A stretch of DNA of 64,000 nt. Origin: Macropodus opercularis. Lineage: Eukaryota > Chordata > Actinopteri > Anabantiformes > Osphronemidae. Positions 41,401 to 53,400 of the stretch are shown here, one piece after another. The notes under the pieces were generated by a model. It ran no database searches and was not told the DNA's origin. It saw nothing but the letters and a program-made list of their open reading frames with translations. Made by a program: the position numbers and the translations under genes. The DNA lies in the NCBI GenBank assembly GCA_030770545.1, contig CM061097.1, positions 2,356,501-2,420,500 on the forward strand, read 5' to 3'. How positions within the stretch are numbered: position 1 is the stretch's first letter; each line of letters starts with the position of its first letter.

Positions 41401-44400
41401 ATGCTTCTGAGGTTTTGTCACCTGAGCCTTCGTCAGTAACTGGAGTATAGAGAGAGCTGGCCTCAGTCTTTCCAGTGAGTGAAGTTGCTGAGGGTCCATC
41501 TGTTTGACCTGTCACAGCACTGTCTTGTCCAGCATCTGGTAGAATGGTTGGCTTCTCTGTGCTAAACAGCGAAGAACCAGAGGCCACAGTTGGATTTGAA
41601 GAACCACTTGTTGCTGGTTCATGTGTTGTAGTCCCAGCTGGAGCCTCTGTCCCTGAGACTGAGGAGACTGTGCTTTGTCCAGTTAAGAACTCTGTGGTCA
41701 AATCCAAACTAGTGGCACCAGAGCCGTCTGTGATAGTGGAGTCAGATGTAGATTCAGTTTTTGGTGTTGATCCACTGATGGAAGGGATGGATTCAACAAA
41801 AGAGGTGGAGCTTCCAATGCCTTCTTCTTTAGTGACAGTAGATAACGAGACAGGGGACAAAGTGGGAGACTCTGTTGTTGGAGTTGCCACTGACACACCA
41901 GAGGATGAGGAAACTGAAGGTTCCCCAGATTGTGAACTTGTTTCAACTTTTGCTGACTCAGGTGAAAGTGCTTGTGTTGTTGTCCCAGCACTGTAGAGAG
42001 AGGATGTACCTGTGGCAGTAAACAAGTCAGTGAATGCTTCTGAGGTTTTGTCACCTGAGCCTTCGTCAGTAACTGGAGTATAAAGAGAGCTGGCCTCAGT
42101 CTTTCCAGTGAGTGAAGTTGCTGAGGGTCTGTCTGGTTGACCTGTCACAGCACTGTCTTGTCCAGCATCTGGCAGAATGGTTGGCTTCTCTGTGCTAAAA
42201 AGTGAAGAACCAGAGGCAACAGTTGGATTTGAAGAACCACTTGTTGCTGGTTCATGTGTTGTAGTCCCAGCTGGAGCCTCTGTCCCTGAGACTGAGGAGA
42301 CTGTGCTTTGTCCAGTTAAGAACTCTGTGGTCAAATCCAAACTAGTGGCACCAGAGCCGTCTGTGATAGTGGAGTCAGATGTAGATTCAGTTTTTGGTGT
42401 TGATCCACTGATGGAAGGGATGGATTCAACAAAAGAGGTGGAGCTTCCAATGCCTTCTTCTTTAGTGACAGTAGATAACGAGACAGGGGACAAAGTGGGA
42501 GACTCTGTTGTTGGAGTTGCCACTGACACACCAGAGGATGAGGAAACTGAAGGTTCCCCAGATTGTGAAGTTGTTTCAACTTTTGCTGCCTCAGGTGAAA
42601 GTGCTTGTGTTGTTGTCTCAGCACTGTAGAGAGAGGATGTACCTGTGGCAGTAAACAAGTCAGTGAATGCTTCTGAGGTTTTGTCACCTGAGCCTTCGTC
42701 AGTAACTGGAGTATGAAGAGAGCTGGCCTCAGTCATTCCAGTGAGTGAAGTTGCTGAGGGTCCGTCTGTTTGACCTGTCACAGCACTGTCTTGTCCAGCA
42801 TCTGGCAGAATGGTTGGCTTCTCTGTGCTAAACAGTGAAGAACCAGAGGCAACGTTTGGCTTTGAAGAACCACTTGTTGCTGGCTCATGTGTTGTAGTCC
42901 CAGCTGGAGCCTCTGTCCCTGAGACTGAGGAGACCGTGCTTTGTCCAGTTAAGAACTCTGTGGTCAAATCCAAACTAGTGGCACCAGAGCCGTCTGTGAT
43001 AGTGGAGTCAGATGTAGTTTCAGTTTTTGGTGTTGATCCACTGATGGAAGGGATGGATTCAACAAAAGAGGTGGAGCTTCCAATGACTTCTTCTTTAGTG
43101 ACAGTAGATAACGAGACAGGGGACAAAGTGGGAGACTCTGTTGTTGGAGTTGCCACTGACACACCAGAGGATGAGGAAACTGAAGGTTCCCCAGATTGTG
43201 AACTTGCTTCAACCTTTGCTGCCTCAGGTGAAAGTGCTGCTGTTGTTGTCTCAGCACTGTAGAGAGAGGATGTACCTGTGGCAGTAAACAAGTCAGTGAA
43301 TGCTTCTGAGGTTTTGTCACCTGAGCCTTCGTCAGTAACTGGAGTATGAAGAGAGCTGGCCTCAGTCTTTCCAGTGAGTGAAGTTGATGAGGGTCTGTCT
43401 GTTTGACCTGTCACAGCACTGTCTTGTCCAGCATCTGGCAGAATGGTTGGCTTCTCTGTGCTAAACAGTGAAGAACCAGAGGCCACAGTTGGCTTTGAAG
43501 AACCACTTGTTGCTGGCTCATGTGTTGTAGTCCCAGCTGGAGCCTCTGTCCCTGAGACTGAGGAGACGGTGCTTTGTCCAGTTAAGAACTCTGTGGTCAA
43601 ATCCAAACTAGTGGCACCAGAGCCGTCTGTGATAGTGGAGTCAGATGTAGTTTCAGTTTTTGGTGTTGAATCACTGATGGAAGGAATGGATTCAACAAAA
43701 GAGGTGGAGCTTCCAATGACTTCTTCTTTAGTGACAGTAGATAACGAGACAGGGGACAAAGTGGGAGACGCTGTTGTTGGAGTTGCCACTGACACACCAG
43801 AGGATGAGGAAACTGAAGGTTCCCCAGATTGTGAACTTGTTTCAACTTTTGCTGCCTCAGGTGAAAGTGCTTGTGTTGTTGTCTCAGCACTGTAGAGAGA
43901 GGATGTACCTGTGGCAGTAAACAAGTCAGTGAATGCTTCTGAGATTTTGTCACCTGAGCCTTCGTCAGTAACTGGAGTATGAAGAGAGCTGGCCTCAGTC
44001 TTTCCAGTGAGTGAAGTTGCTGAGGGTCTGTCTGTTTGACCTTTCACAGCACTGTCTTGTCCAGCATCTGGCAGTATGGTTGGCTTCTCTGTGCTAAACA
44101 GTGAAGAACCAGAGGCCACAGTTGGATTTGAAGAACCACTTGTTGCTGGCTCATGTGTTGTAGTCCCAGCTGGAGCCTCTGTCCCTGAGACTGAGGAGAC
44201 GGTGCTTTGTCCAGTTAAGAACTCTGTGGTCAAATCCAAACTAGTGGCACCAGAGCCGTCTGTGATAGTGGAGTCAGATGTAGATTCAGTTTTTGGTGTT
44301 GATCCACTGATGGAAGGGATGGATTCAACAAAAGAGGTGGAGCTTCCAATGCCTTCTTCTTTAGTGACAGTAGATAACGAGACAGGGGACAAAGTGGGAG

Positions 44401-47400
44401 ACTCTGTTGTTGGAGTTGCCACTGACACACCAGAGGATGAGGAAACTGAAGGTTCCCCAGATTGTGAACTTGTTTCAACTTTTGCTGACTCAGGTGAAAG
44501 TGCTTGTGTTGTTGTCCCAGCACTGTAGAGAGAGGATGTACCTGTGGCAGTAAACAAGTCAGTAAATGCTTCTGAGGTTTTGTCACCTGAGCCTTCGTCA
44601 GTAACTGGAGTATAAAGAGAGCTGGCCTCAGTCTTTCCAGTGAGTGAAGTTGCTGAGGGTCTGTCTGGTTGACCTGTCACAGCACTGTCTTGTCCAGCAT
44701 CTGGCAGAATGGTTGGCTTCTCTGTGCTAAAAAGTGAAGAACCAGAGGCAACAGTTGGATTTGAAGAGCCACTTGTTGCTGGCTCATGTGTTGTAGTCCC
44801 AGCTGGAGCCTCTGTCCCTGAGACTGAGGAGACGGTGCTTTGTCCAGTTAAGAACTCTGTGGTCAAATCCAAACTAGTGGCACCAGAGCCGTCTGTGATA
44901 GTGGAGTCAGATGTAGATTCAGTTTTTGGTGTTGATCCACTGATGGAAGGGATGGATTCAACAAAAGAGGTGGAGCTTCCAATGCCTTCTTCTTTAGTGA
45001 CAGTAGATAACGAGACAGGGGACAAAGTGGGAGACTCTGTTGTTGGAGTTGCCACTGACACACCAGAGGATGAGGAAACTGAAGGTTCCCCAGATTGTGA
45101 ACTTGCTTCAACCTTTGCTGCCTCAGGTGAAAGTGCTGCTGTTGTTGTCTCAGCACTGTAGAGAGAGGATGTACCTGTGGCAGTAAACAAGTCAGTGAAT
45201 GCTTCTGAGGTTTTGTCACCTGAGCCTTCGTCAGTAACTGGAGTATAAAGAGAGCTGGTCTCAGTCTTTCCAGTGAGTGAAGTTGCTGAGGGTCCGTCTG
45301 TTTGACCTGTCACAGCACTGTCTTGTCCAGCATCTGGCAGAATGGTTGGCTTCTCTGTGCTAAACAGTGAAGAACCAGAGGCCACAGTTGGATTTGAAGA
45401 ACCACTTGTTGCTGGTTCATGTGTTGTAGTCCCAGCTGGAGCCTCTGTCCCTGAGACTGAGGAGACGGTGCTTTGTCCAGTTAAGAACTCTGTGGTCAAA
45501 TCCAAACTAGTGGCACCAGAGCCGTCTGTGATAGTGGAGTCAGATGTAGATTCAGTTTTTGGTGTAGATCCACTGATGGAAGGAATGGATTCAACAAAAG
45601 AGGTGGAGCTTCCAATGACTTCTTCTTCAGTGACAGTAGATAACGAGACAGGAGACAAAGTGGGAGACGCTGTTGTTGGAGTTGCCACTGACACACCAGA
45701 GGATGAGGAAACTGAAGGTTCCCCAGATTGTGAAGTTGTTTCAACTTTTGCTGACTCAGGTGAAAGTGCTTGTGTTGTTGTCTCAGCACTGTAGAGAGAG
45801 GATGTACCTGTGGCAGTAAACAAGTCAGTGAATGCTTCTGAGGTTTTGTCACCTGAGCCTTCGTCAGTAACTGGAGTATGAAGAGAGCTGGCCTCAGTCT
45901 TTCCAGTGAGTGAAGTTGCTGAGGGTCCGTCTGTTTGACCTGTCACAGCACTGTCTTGTCCAGCATCTGGCAGTATGGTTGGCTTCTCTGTGCTAAACAG
46001 TGAAGAACCAGAGGCCACAGTTGGATTTGAAGAACCACTTGTTGCTGGCTCATGTGTTGTAGTCCCAGCTGGAGCCTCTGTCCCTGAGACTGAGGAGACG
46101 GTGCTTTGTCCAGTTAAGAACTCTGTGGTCAAATCCAAACTAGTGGCACCAGAGCCGTCTGTGATAGTGGAGTCAGATGTAGATTCAGTTTTTGGTGTTG
46201 ATCCACTGATGGAAGGAATGGATTCAACAAAAGAGGTGGCACTTCCAATGACTTCTTCTTCAGTGACAGTAGATAACGAGACAGGAGACAAAGTGGGAGA
46301 CTCTGTTGTTGGAGTTGCCACTGACACACCAGAAGATGAGGAAACTGAAGGTTCCCCAGATTGTGAAGTTGTTTCAACCTTTGCTGCCTCAGGTGAAAGT
46401 GCTGCTGTTGTTGTCTCAGCACTGTAGAGAGAGGATGTACCTGTGGCAGTAAACAAGTCAGTGAATGCTTCTGAGGTTTTGTCACCTGAGCCTTCGTCAG
46501 TAACTGGAGTATGAAGAGAGCTGGCCTCAGTCTTTCCAGTGAGTGAAGTTGATGAGGGTCTGTCTGTTTGACCTTTCACAGCACTGTCTTGTCCAGCATC
46601 TGGCAGAATGGTTGGCTTCTCTGTGCTAAACAGTGAAGAACCAGAGGCCACAGTTGGCTTTGAAGAACCACTTGTTGCTGGCTCATGTGTTGTAGTCCCA
46701 GCTGGATCCTCTGTCCCTGAGACTGAGGAGACGGTGCTTTGTCCAGTTAAGAACTCTGTGGTCAAATCCAAACTAGTGGCACCAGAGCCGTCTGTGATAG
46801 TGGAGTCAGATGTAGTTTCAGTTTTTGGTGTTGAATCACTGATGGAAGGAATGGATTCAACAAAAGAGGTGGAGCTTCCAATGACTTCTTCTTTAGTGAC
46901 AGTAGATAACGAGACAGGGGACAAAGTGGGAGACGCTGTTGTTGGAGTTGCCACTGACACACCAGAGGATGAGGAAACTGAAGGTTCCCCAGATTGTGAA
47001 CTTGTTTCAACTTTTGCTGCCTCAGGTGAAAGTGCTTGTGTTGTTGTCTCAGCACTGTAGAGAGAGGATGTACCTGTGGCAGTAAACAAGTCAGTGAATG
47101 CTTCTGAGGTTTTGTCACCTGAGCCTTCGTCAGTAACTGGAGTATGAAGAGAGCTGGCCTCAGTCTTTCCAGTGAGTGAAGTTGCTGAGGGTCCGTCTGT
47201 TTGACCTGTCACAGCACTGTCTTGTCCAGCATCTGGCAGAATGGTTGGCTTCTCTGTGCTAAACAGTGAAGAACCAGAGGCCACAGTTGGATTTGAAGAA
47301 CCACTTGTTGCTGGCTCATGTGTTGTAGTCCCAGCTGGAGCCTCTGTCCCTGAGACTGAGGAGACGGTGCTTTGTCCAGTTAAGAACTCTGTGGTCAAAT

Positions 47401-50400
47401 CCAAACTAGTGGCACCAGAGCCGTCTGTGATAGTGGAGTCAGATGTAGATTCAGTTTTTGGTGTTGATCCACTGATGGAAGGAATGGATTCAACAAAAGA
47501 GGTGGAGCTTCCAATGACTTCTTCTTCAGTGACAGTAGATAACGAGACAGGAGACAAAGTGGGAGACGCTGTTGTTGGAGTTGCCACTGACACACCAGAG
47601 GATGAGGAAACTGAAGGTTCCCCAGATTGTGAAGTTGTTTCAACTTTTGAGGTCTCAGGTGAAAGTGCTGTTGTTGTTGTCTCAGCACTGTAGAGAGACG
47701 ATGTACGTGTTGCTGGTTTGTGTGTTGTCGTCCCAACTGGAGCCTCTGTCCCTGAGACTGAAGAGACGGTGCTTTGTCCAGTTAAGAACTCTGTGGTCAA
47801 ACTATTCTCACCTTCTACAATATTACTTGCCATGGTCCCTGGTGAATCTTCAGATTTTTGTTCAGTAGTATATGAAAATGTTTTATTTTTGGTTGTCACA
47901 GCCTTCTCTGTCTGAGTCACAGTTGAATGACTTTTCACATAAGTGGGAGTACTCGCTGGCCTTCCTGTCTCTTTTGTAACAGATGTGCTCATGATAGGTG
48001 TAGTTTCTCTATCAGCCTTCAGTGTCTGGGTTGCTTCAATTGCTTTCTTCTCAGTTGGTGTTACTGTGGGAATAAAGGCAGCAGAAGTGACTGTGGCAAC
48101 ACTTTTCGCTTCTGTGCCATTAGTTGATACTGGGGCAGTTTTCTGTGTAGCTTCAGATACAATTGAGTCATCAGCTGTTAAGAGTGAGACTGATTCTTCC
48201 AGAGAGGGACTTTTTGTGGTCAGCTCAGTCGTTCTTGTCAGTATGTCAGGAGCTGCTGATTCTTTATCGTGGTCATATTCATGTGTAATTTCTGTCGAGG
48301 TCAGTAGTGCTGTAGATTCCTCTGTAGATTCAGCTGAGCTGTCAACAGGAACATAAGTCAAACTATCATCAAACGCTGTGGTATTTTCATGGCTGACTTC
48401 CAGAGGTGTCACATTTGTCAGTATCTGAGTTAGGGCTTCTTTTTCTTCTTGGCTCTGTGGCTCTGGTGTGATCTCGTGTTTACCATTAATAAATCTAATA
48501 GTTGGACTGATGGATCCAGCAGTTTGGGAGAAAAGGTCTAGGTCTTCACGTTGTTGAATGGGCTCTCCATCGGCTATGGAGGGGGTTGGATGGTATGGTG
48601 TGGATGGAGAATGATGCTGCGGCTGTAAAGTCTGATTAGCTGCAAAGAGAGTAAAAGGGCAGGCTGTGATAATGCAATAACCAGGAAACAAAGAGTTGCT
48701 GCTTCTGTCGGCAGAGAATGGCCAAAACATACGACATCATGAGAAAGTGCACAGTGCATATCAGCACCAAAAAACGATTTAAACATGAATATTACACCAT
48801 TTTACACATCAGACTTAGTTCACTAAACACAGGGGTCACTTTTGGCTCTAGACTGTTGATCCAGTGCAGCGTGACTCACTTTAAAACAACAACCGAACCG
48901 GGTTTGGTTGTGCTTGTGTGTCTTCACAGGAGGTGTTTAGATTCTGTACAAGCTTTGAGTAAGTTGTGTTTTGGACTCTGGATCACTTTATGCACAGTTG
49001 GCGTCCTGTTAGCTCCTGTTATACTTAATTGGGTAACTTGGTGTAAGGCTGTGTTTACAGTCCATGGAGTAGTGAGCTAAATTTGATCGTCTACATCCAG
49101 GTGGTCCACATCTGATTGTTCTATAGAACAGTCAAGTAAATACAGCAAATAAGATTTTAAACACTTTAGTAAGCAGCTCTGAAACAAATTCATTTCCAAT
49201 CCGACAGCCGTCAAGCAGGATTATGTGATTTAGTTAATATATTGCACATGCACTTAGTCACTGTCATCATTGTTCAATGTCAGCATCTGACACATATAAA
49301 TAAGCTCATAGGGTAGAGCAACAACAAAGATGGGGATTATTTTATTATTTGTAGCATTAAATAAATATACGATATAAACAATTAGCTACAAGCTTCATTG
49401 CCTCCATCCTCTCTCAGTGACCTGCTCTCTTCCCTTCATGTCCCCTCTCCCTCTGTTTCCCACAAACGGTGATTCAAAAGATTATTGGTTGCAGCCTAGA
49501 ACACCTGCACCAACTCTGATCTTCAGAGTAACACCTGCTTAGCTCATCCCAGATTTCAGGGATTGTTTGACTGACACTATCCAGATGCCAGATATGCTGG
49601 ATAAGTATTGTATTGTAACAAGCTGACATCATGACTCGCATATTTACTAGAAGATGGTCCCTGTCTGATGTGTGTCGGTTCAATATCAAACTACAGCAAC
49701 TCAACAAAAACAGCAGCATCAGGAACTGACAGGTAGTCTGGCTCTGTTACGAAATCAAATCATCAAGTCATGAAGCCCACAGCTACAAATCACAGTAATT
49801 AGCATATTATATCACTTCTATTCAGTCATAAAACCAACGAGTTCCCACGCAACCAGACACTATAAACAAAACAAGTTAGTCTTTCCACCCAAAGTAATAA
49901 TTGTAGATGATAATACAATAAATAAGTTTCAGTATGAATGCACAGGTGACAGGTATGAATCAGAAACACGCAGGCACTGGTCACATGGCAATAACAAAAT
50001 ATTCAGTCACCACACAAACTGGGAGGGCAGGACAAAATGTCAAGTGCCTCAGCAAAGTCACATCACATGATGTGGCAATAAAAGTAGCCATAATCACCCA
50101 CTTTAGTCAGGCAGCCTCCAGCCACGCTCACAGTGGAGTTTACAGTGACATCACCTCTTTAAGTAGCGTCCAGCTCATCTGTGCGTACTCAGACAGAATG
50201 CAAACACACCTGGTGTTGTCAATAAACCGGCACGTTCGCAGAGTAGACCTGCAGGCAACAGTGACTGTTCACGCATGAACAAACACAAAAGCCGTTCGTC
50301 GTGTACTCTGGGCATTTAAACTGACTCCACTGCAGACTGCTGTTTTCTGACCTGCAGCAAAGCCACAACACATTTTAAACGCGGCCACATGACCCCTTCA

Positions 50401-53400
50401 TGCAGTTCACCAGCTCCCTTCCCTACATCAAACATGGTGCAGCTGCTTGGCTGTGAAAACATTATGGCTGAAATTTGCAATTCAAAATTAGATGTGACCA
50501 ATGTTATGTCTACAATAACATCATCGCTTGAAATTAAAATTACGGTCCACTAAGGAAACTGAAATATAGACCATATATTATCATAAAAGGTGGTGATGGA
50601 GAACGAGATCATTGTCATACAGTGGTAAGATTGGATTTATAACTGCATGTTTATCAGTTACTGTATCTAGAATGAGCTGCAGTAGAGGTTTGAAAACAAG
50701 CTTTTCTCTGATTGGTCCCATTCTACTGCTTTCTCTTCTTTTTCATCTTCTCCCACTGTGTCAAAATCCCTGTCTCAACATCTGCTCAGTGGAACCGACC
50801 AAGCGAGTCCAACGGCTACGCAGTCCATCACCAGCGTTCTACACTGGAAACGCACACAAACAAGAGCCGGAGGCAAACGGAAAACAAAACACTTCAACCT
50901 AATTGACTGTAGAAGAATTTGCAAACAATTTACTCAGCCTGCAAACATGATTTCCAGAATGCTCTAAGTGCTTCTGTATGACTGCACCGCAAATGACAAT
51001 TACTAGTAAATGCTATTCTTATTTACCGAGTGACTCCCTCAAGTGTAAACCCTGTTGGCTAACAGTTAAAAGCTTCAGGGATAAATAGAGGAATTAAACA
51101 GGAAAATCCATTTTCATCACCAATCATAATCAAACCATCTCAACTTCAGCACCCTGGACAGCACAGTCTCTCCAAACACTCAGCTACTGCGCAGCAATAC
51201 TCAAACAAAATACAGCAGCACCGTAGTGAGATCATTCTTTCTTTTCATTCCTTTGACCAAGATAAAGTCAAGCACTATAAATGCCGGTCTGCACACTGCA
51301 TTAAAAGGTTTGAGGATTTTTTGTATCTTACCTGATGAACCCAGCGAAGGCGAGGCAGTGGTCCCTGGGATGGACTGCGTGGGCACCACTGTACCTGGAG
51401 AGCCGGTCACACCGGCCACGGATGAAGCCATGGGAGGGGATGTGAAAAACTCTGTGCCGATCTCTGTTGTTAAGTCGTCCTCTGTCAGACTCTCAGTGCT
51501 GTGCTCTAGCATTTGTAACGTGGACTCACCAATCACACGTATAGATGATGTTACATCTTCATCTGACGTTCCACTCTGTGTGGTGGCCGTTACCGCATCC
51601 GATTTTGCCTGATCTTTTTGTTCGCTTCGTCCTGTTAAATCCTTTGATGCGAGTGTGGTGTGTGATGTCTCTGGTGTTGCACTGCTAGTCATCTCCATCT
51701 CCATCGTTGCGCCGGGTTGGGTATCACACATGAATGTAGTGGTGGTTGGGGGAACTGTAGTAGTAGTAGTACCTTCAGTACTACTACTACTAGTAGTGCT
51801 GTCCAGTGGTGTGGATGGCAGCTCCTCTTCGGGTGGCTGAGTAGGGGGCTTTTGCTCCACAGCAATATTAATGAGAATAACATCATCAGTGTTTTCATAG
51901 TCTGGGTCTGGAGTTGTTGAATGAAGCCTTGTTGGTTCTGGGGAGCTTAGCATGTCCTTGCTGGACAGTTCATCTGCTTTCACTATATCCATAATCGTCT
52001 CGTGAGTTATTCCTACAACAAACATGGGCTCTGTGTGAACAGAGGCATCTGGCAGGGGGACATCAGGTTGGATTGTGCTAATCTCAATCACAGACTGGTC
52101 ATCTATATCATCATCGGGCTCTGTGGTATCACTTCCTGTTGTGTTTTCAGATTCTGTGTTCTCATCTTCCTCCTTGATGGTGGGCGCAACTGTGGTGATG
52201 AGCTCTTCTTCTTGGTCTGATGGAGTAGTGGGGCGAGGCGGAGCCATGCTGGTAGAGAACATAGACGGTGGGTCTGATGGATCTGAGGACTCCTCTGCCT
52301 GTGATGCATTTTCAGATGGCAGCATTAGCGTAGTGGCTTGACTCTCCAGTAAAGGAACAGAGGGCCTGGAGCTAATGGTGGTGGTGGTGATGGTTGTGGT
52401 TCCATCCACAGACACATCCACAAAGGACGTCTGGTTGATCACATCCTGCCACCCTATCAAATACACATACTGTAAGCACAGAAGCTGAAAATGCTAAATT
52501 ATATGATTATATGATAAAATATTTGAAGAATATTGTAATATGCATGTAGACTGATTTGTGAAGTCTAATATAAACAATAAAGTTTACATTTAAACCTTAT
52601 TTGAATAAAATACTTTAAATTGTCTGTACTGTATTGTAAGTTGGTTCAAATAACAATGAAACACTTCACAATAAAATACCAGGACTTACACATTTATGAG
52701 GACACTTAATGTGAAGGACTTGCTCTTCTTAATGCTTTTTTATAACAAGCACTTACATGAATTGATTCTCACAGAAACAGTCGGGCCCTTGTTAGTTCAT
52801 GTTGCAGTTCAACCTCTCTGGATGTACTACAGAGTGTCTCAGGCATGAAGCTGCCGTCTCACAGAGCTGCCTTCACTGCTGAACTGTTGTGTATTCATCA
52901 CCTCTATTGTTACCTGTTCATCAGTTCAGCAAGTGGCCTCTGTGATTGCATTACGTCCCGTCACTGCAGAGCAGTGGGTAAATGACTTTTTTCCGTCATC
53001 GTTTTGAAAGGCTCTCTCATTAGCTTGTCTTTCTCGTGCCCCTTTCCTTTCTGTTGAATGCATCTACTGGATCCTGCCTCTCTGTCCTCCCATGCTGTCA
53101 CTCACTAACACCCAGCTTTCGAAGGCTGTCCTCTGTGGCAGCGACAGTGTAGAGTTGCCCGTTACGTACTTGGCCTCTCTTCATAAAACCTGTTGCTTCT
53201 GTGATGTAACGTGTGACATGTTTTTCCCTAGCAGGACATGAAGCTCTGCTCTCAGTGGGAGAGAATTATCTCACCCTAACCCGCTGCTGTCGCTTCTGCA
53301 GAGACCAATCAAAAACCAATTAAGCCTCCTTTTCTCTCTGCAACTACCTAATTTGTCTTTTGCTTAGCCTGGTTCACGTAGGTGTGAGCGACGTGTCTGT

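Larger units (their letters stand above)
21260..47701 (-). repeat. vcan: In-frame tandem array of a 633-bp (211-codon) unit, about 41.8 copies
   Basis: In coding order, unit n starts at 47701 minus 633 times (n-1). There are 41 full units down to 21749 and a 163-codon partial unit to 21260. Unit landmarks by residue: SSLYSAETTT at 1, QSGEP at 25, FVESIPSISGS at 69, TDGSGATSLDL at 92, TEFLTGQSTVSS at 104, KPTILPDAGQDS at 151, TDEGSGDKTSE at 190. The consensus has 89 Ser/Thr of 211, no Cys or Trp, and eight Ser-Gly dipeptides (residues 26, 35, 78, 95, 117, 133, 142 and 194). No unit shows a stop or frameshift. Units are very similar at the nucleotide level and differ by a limited set of recurring variants. 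The unit length is a multiple of three, so gain or loss of units keeps the frame. Confidence 0.97.

Noticed and set aside
21255..47693. Forty-odd + strand open frames of about 150 codons, one per repeat unit (for example 21921-22373)
   Set aside because: They lie antisense to the GAG-beta repeat and recur only because the unit recurs every 633 bp. The low-complexity Ser/Thr codons of the real frame leave few stops on the other strand. No splice, promoter or domain evidence supports them.
21260..47701. CRISPR array or satellite DNA
   Set aside because: The repeats are long, contiguous without spacers and coding in frame inside an intact versican exon. This is neither prokaryotic nor a non-coding satellite.
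21260..47701. Array treated purely as an assembly artefact
   Set aside because: Units carry distinct private variants and edge copies are diverged, so the copies are not simple duplicated contigs. All 42 units keep frame. Local over- or under-count of identical blocks remains possible and is raised in the findings.
21442..47736. A second set of - strand open frames of about 118 codons rich in Gln, Leu and His, one per unit
   Set aside because: They are out of frame with the versican reading frame on the same strand. The versican frame is continuous for 30 kb and joined to conserved exons, so these are shadows.
18226..48639. Mucin or aggrecan gene instead of versican
   Set aside because: The flanking exons encode Ig-V, a single Link pair, two EGFs, C-type lectin and sushi domains with versican-specific motifs. 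Aggrecan would have a second Link pair (G2). A mucin would lack these modules. Two separate phase-1 GAG exons also fit versican.
51226..51612. 128-codon + strand open frame antisense to GAG-alpha
   Set aside because: It is the antisense shadow of a Thr/Ser/Glu-rich coding exon whose own frame joins conserved exons on both sides.
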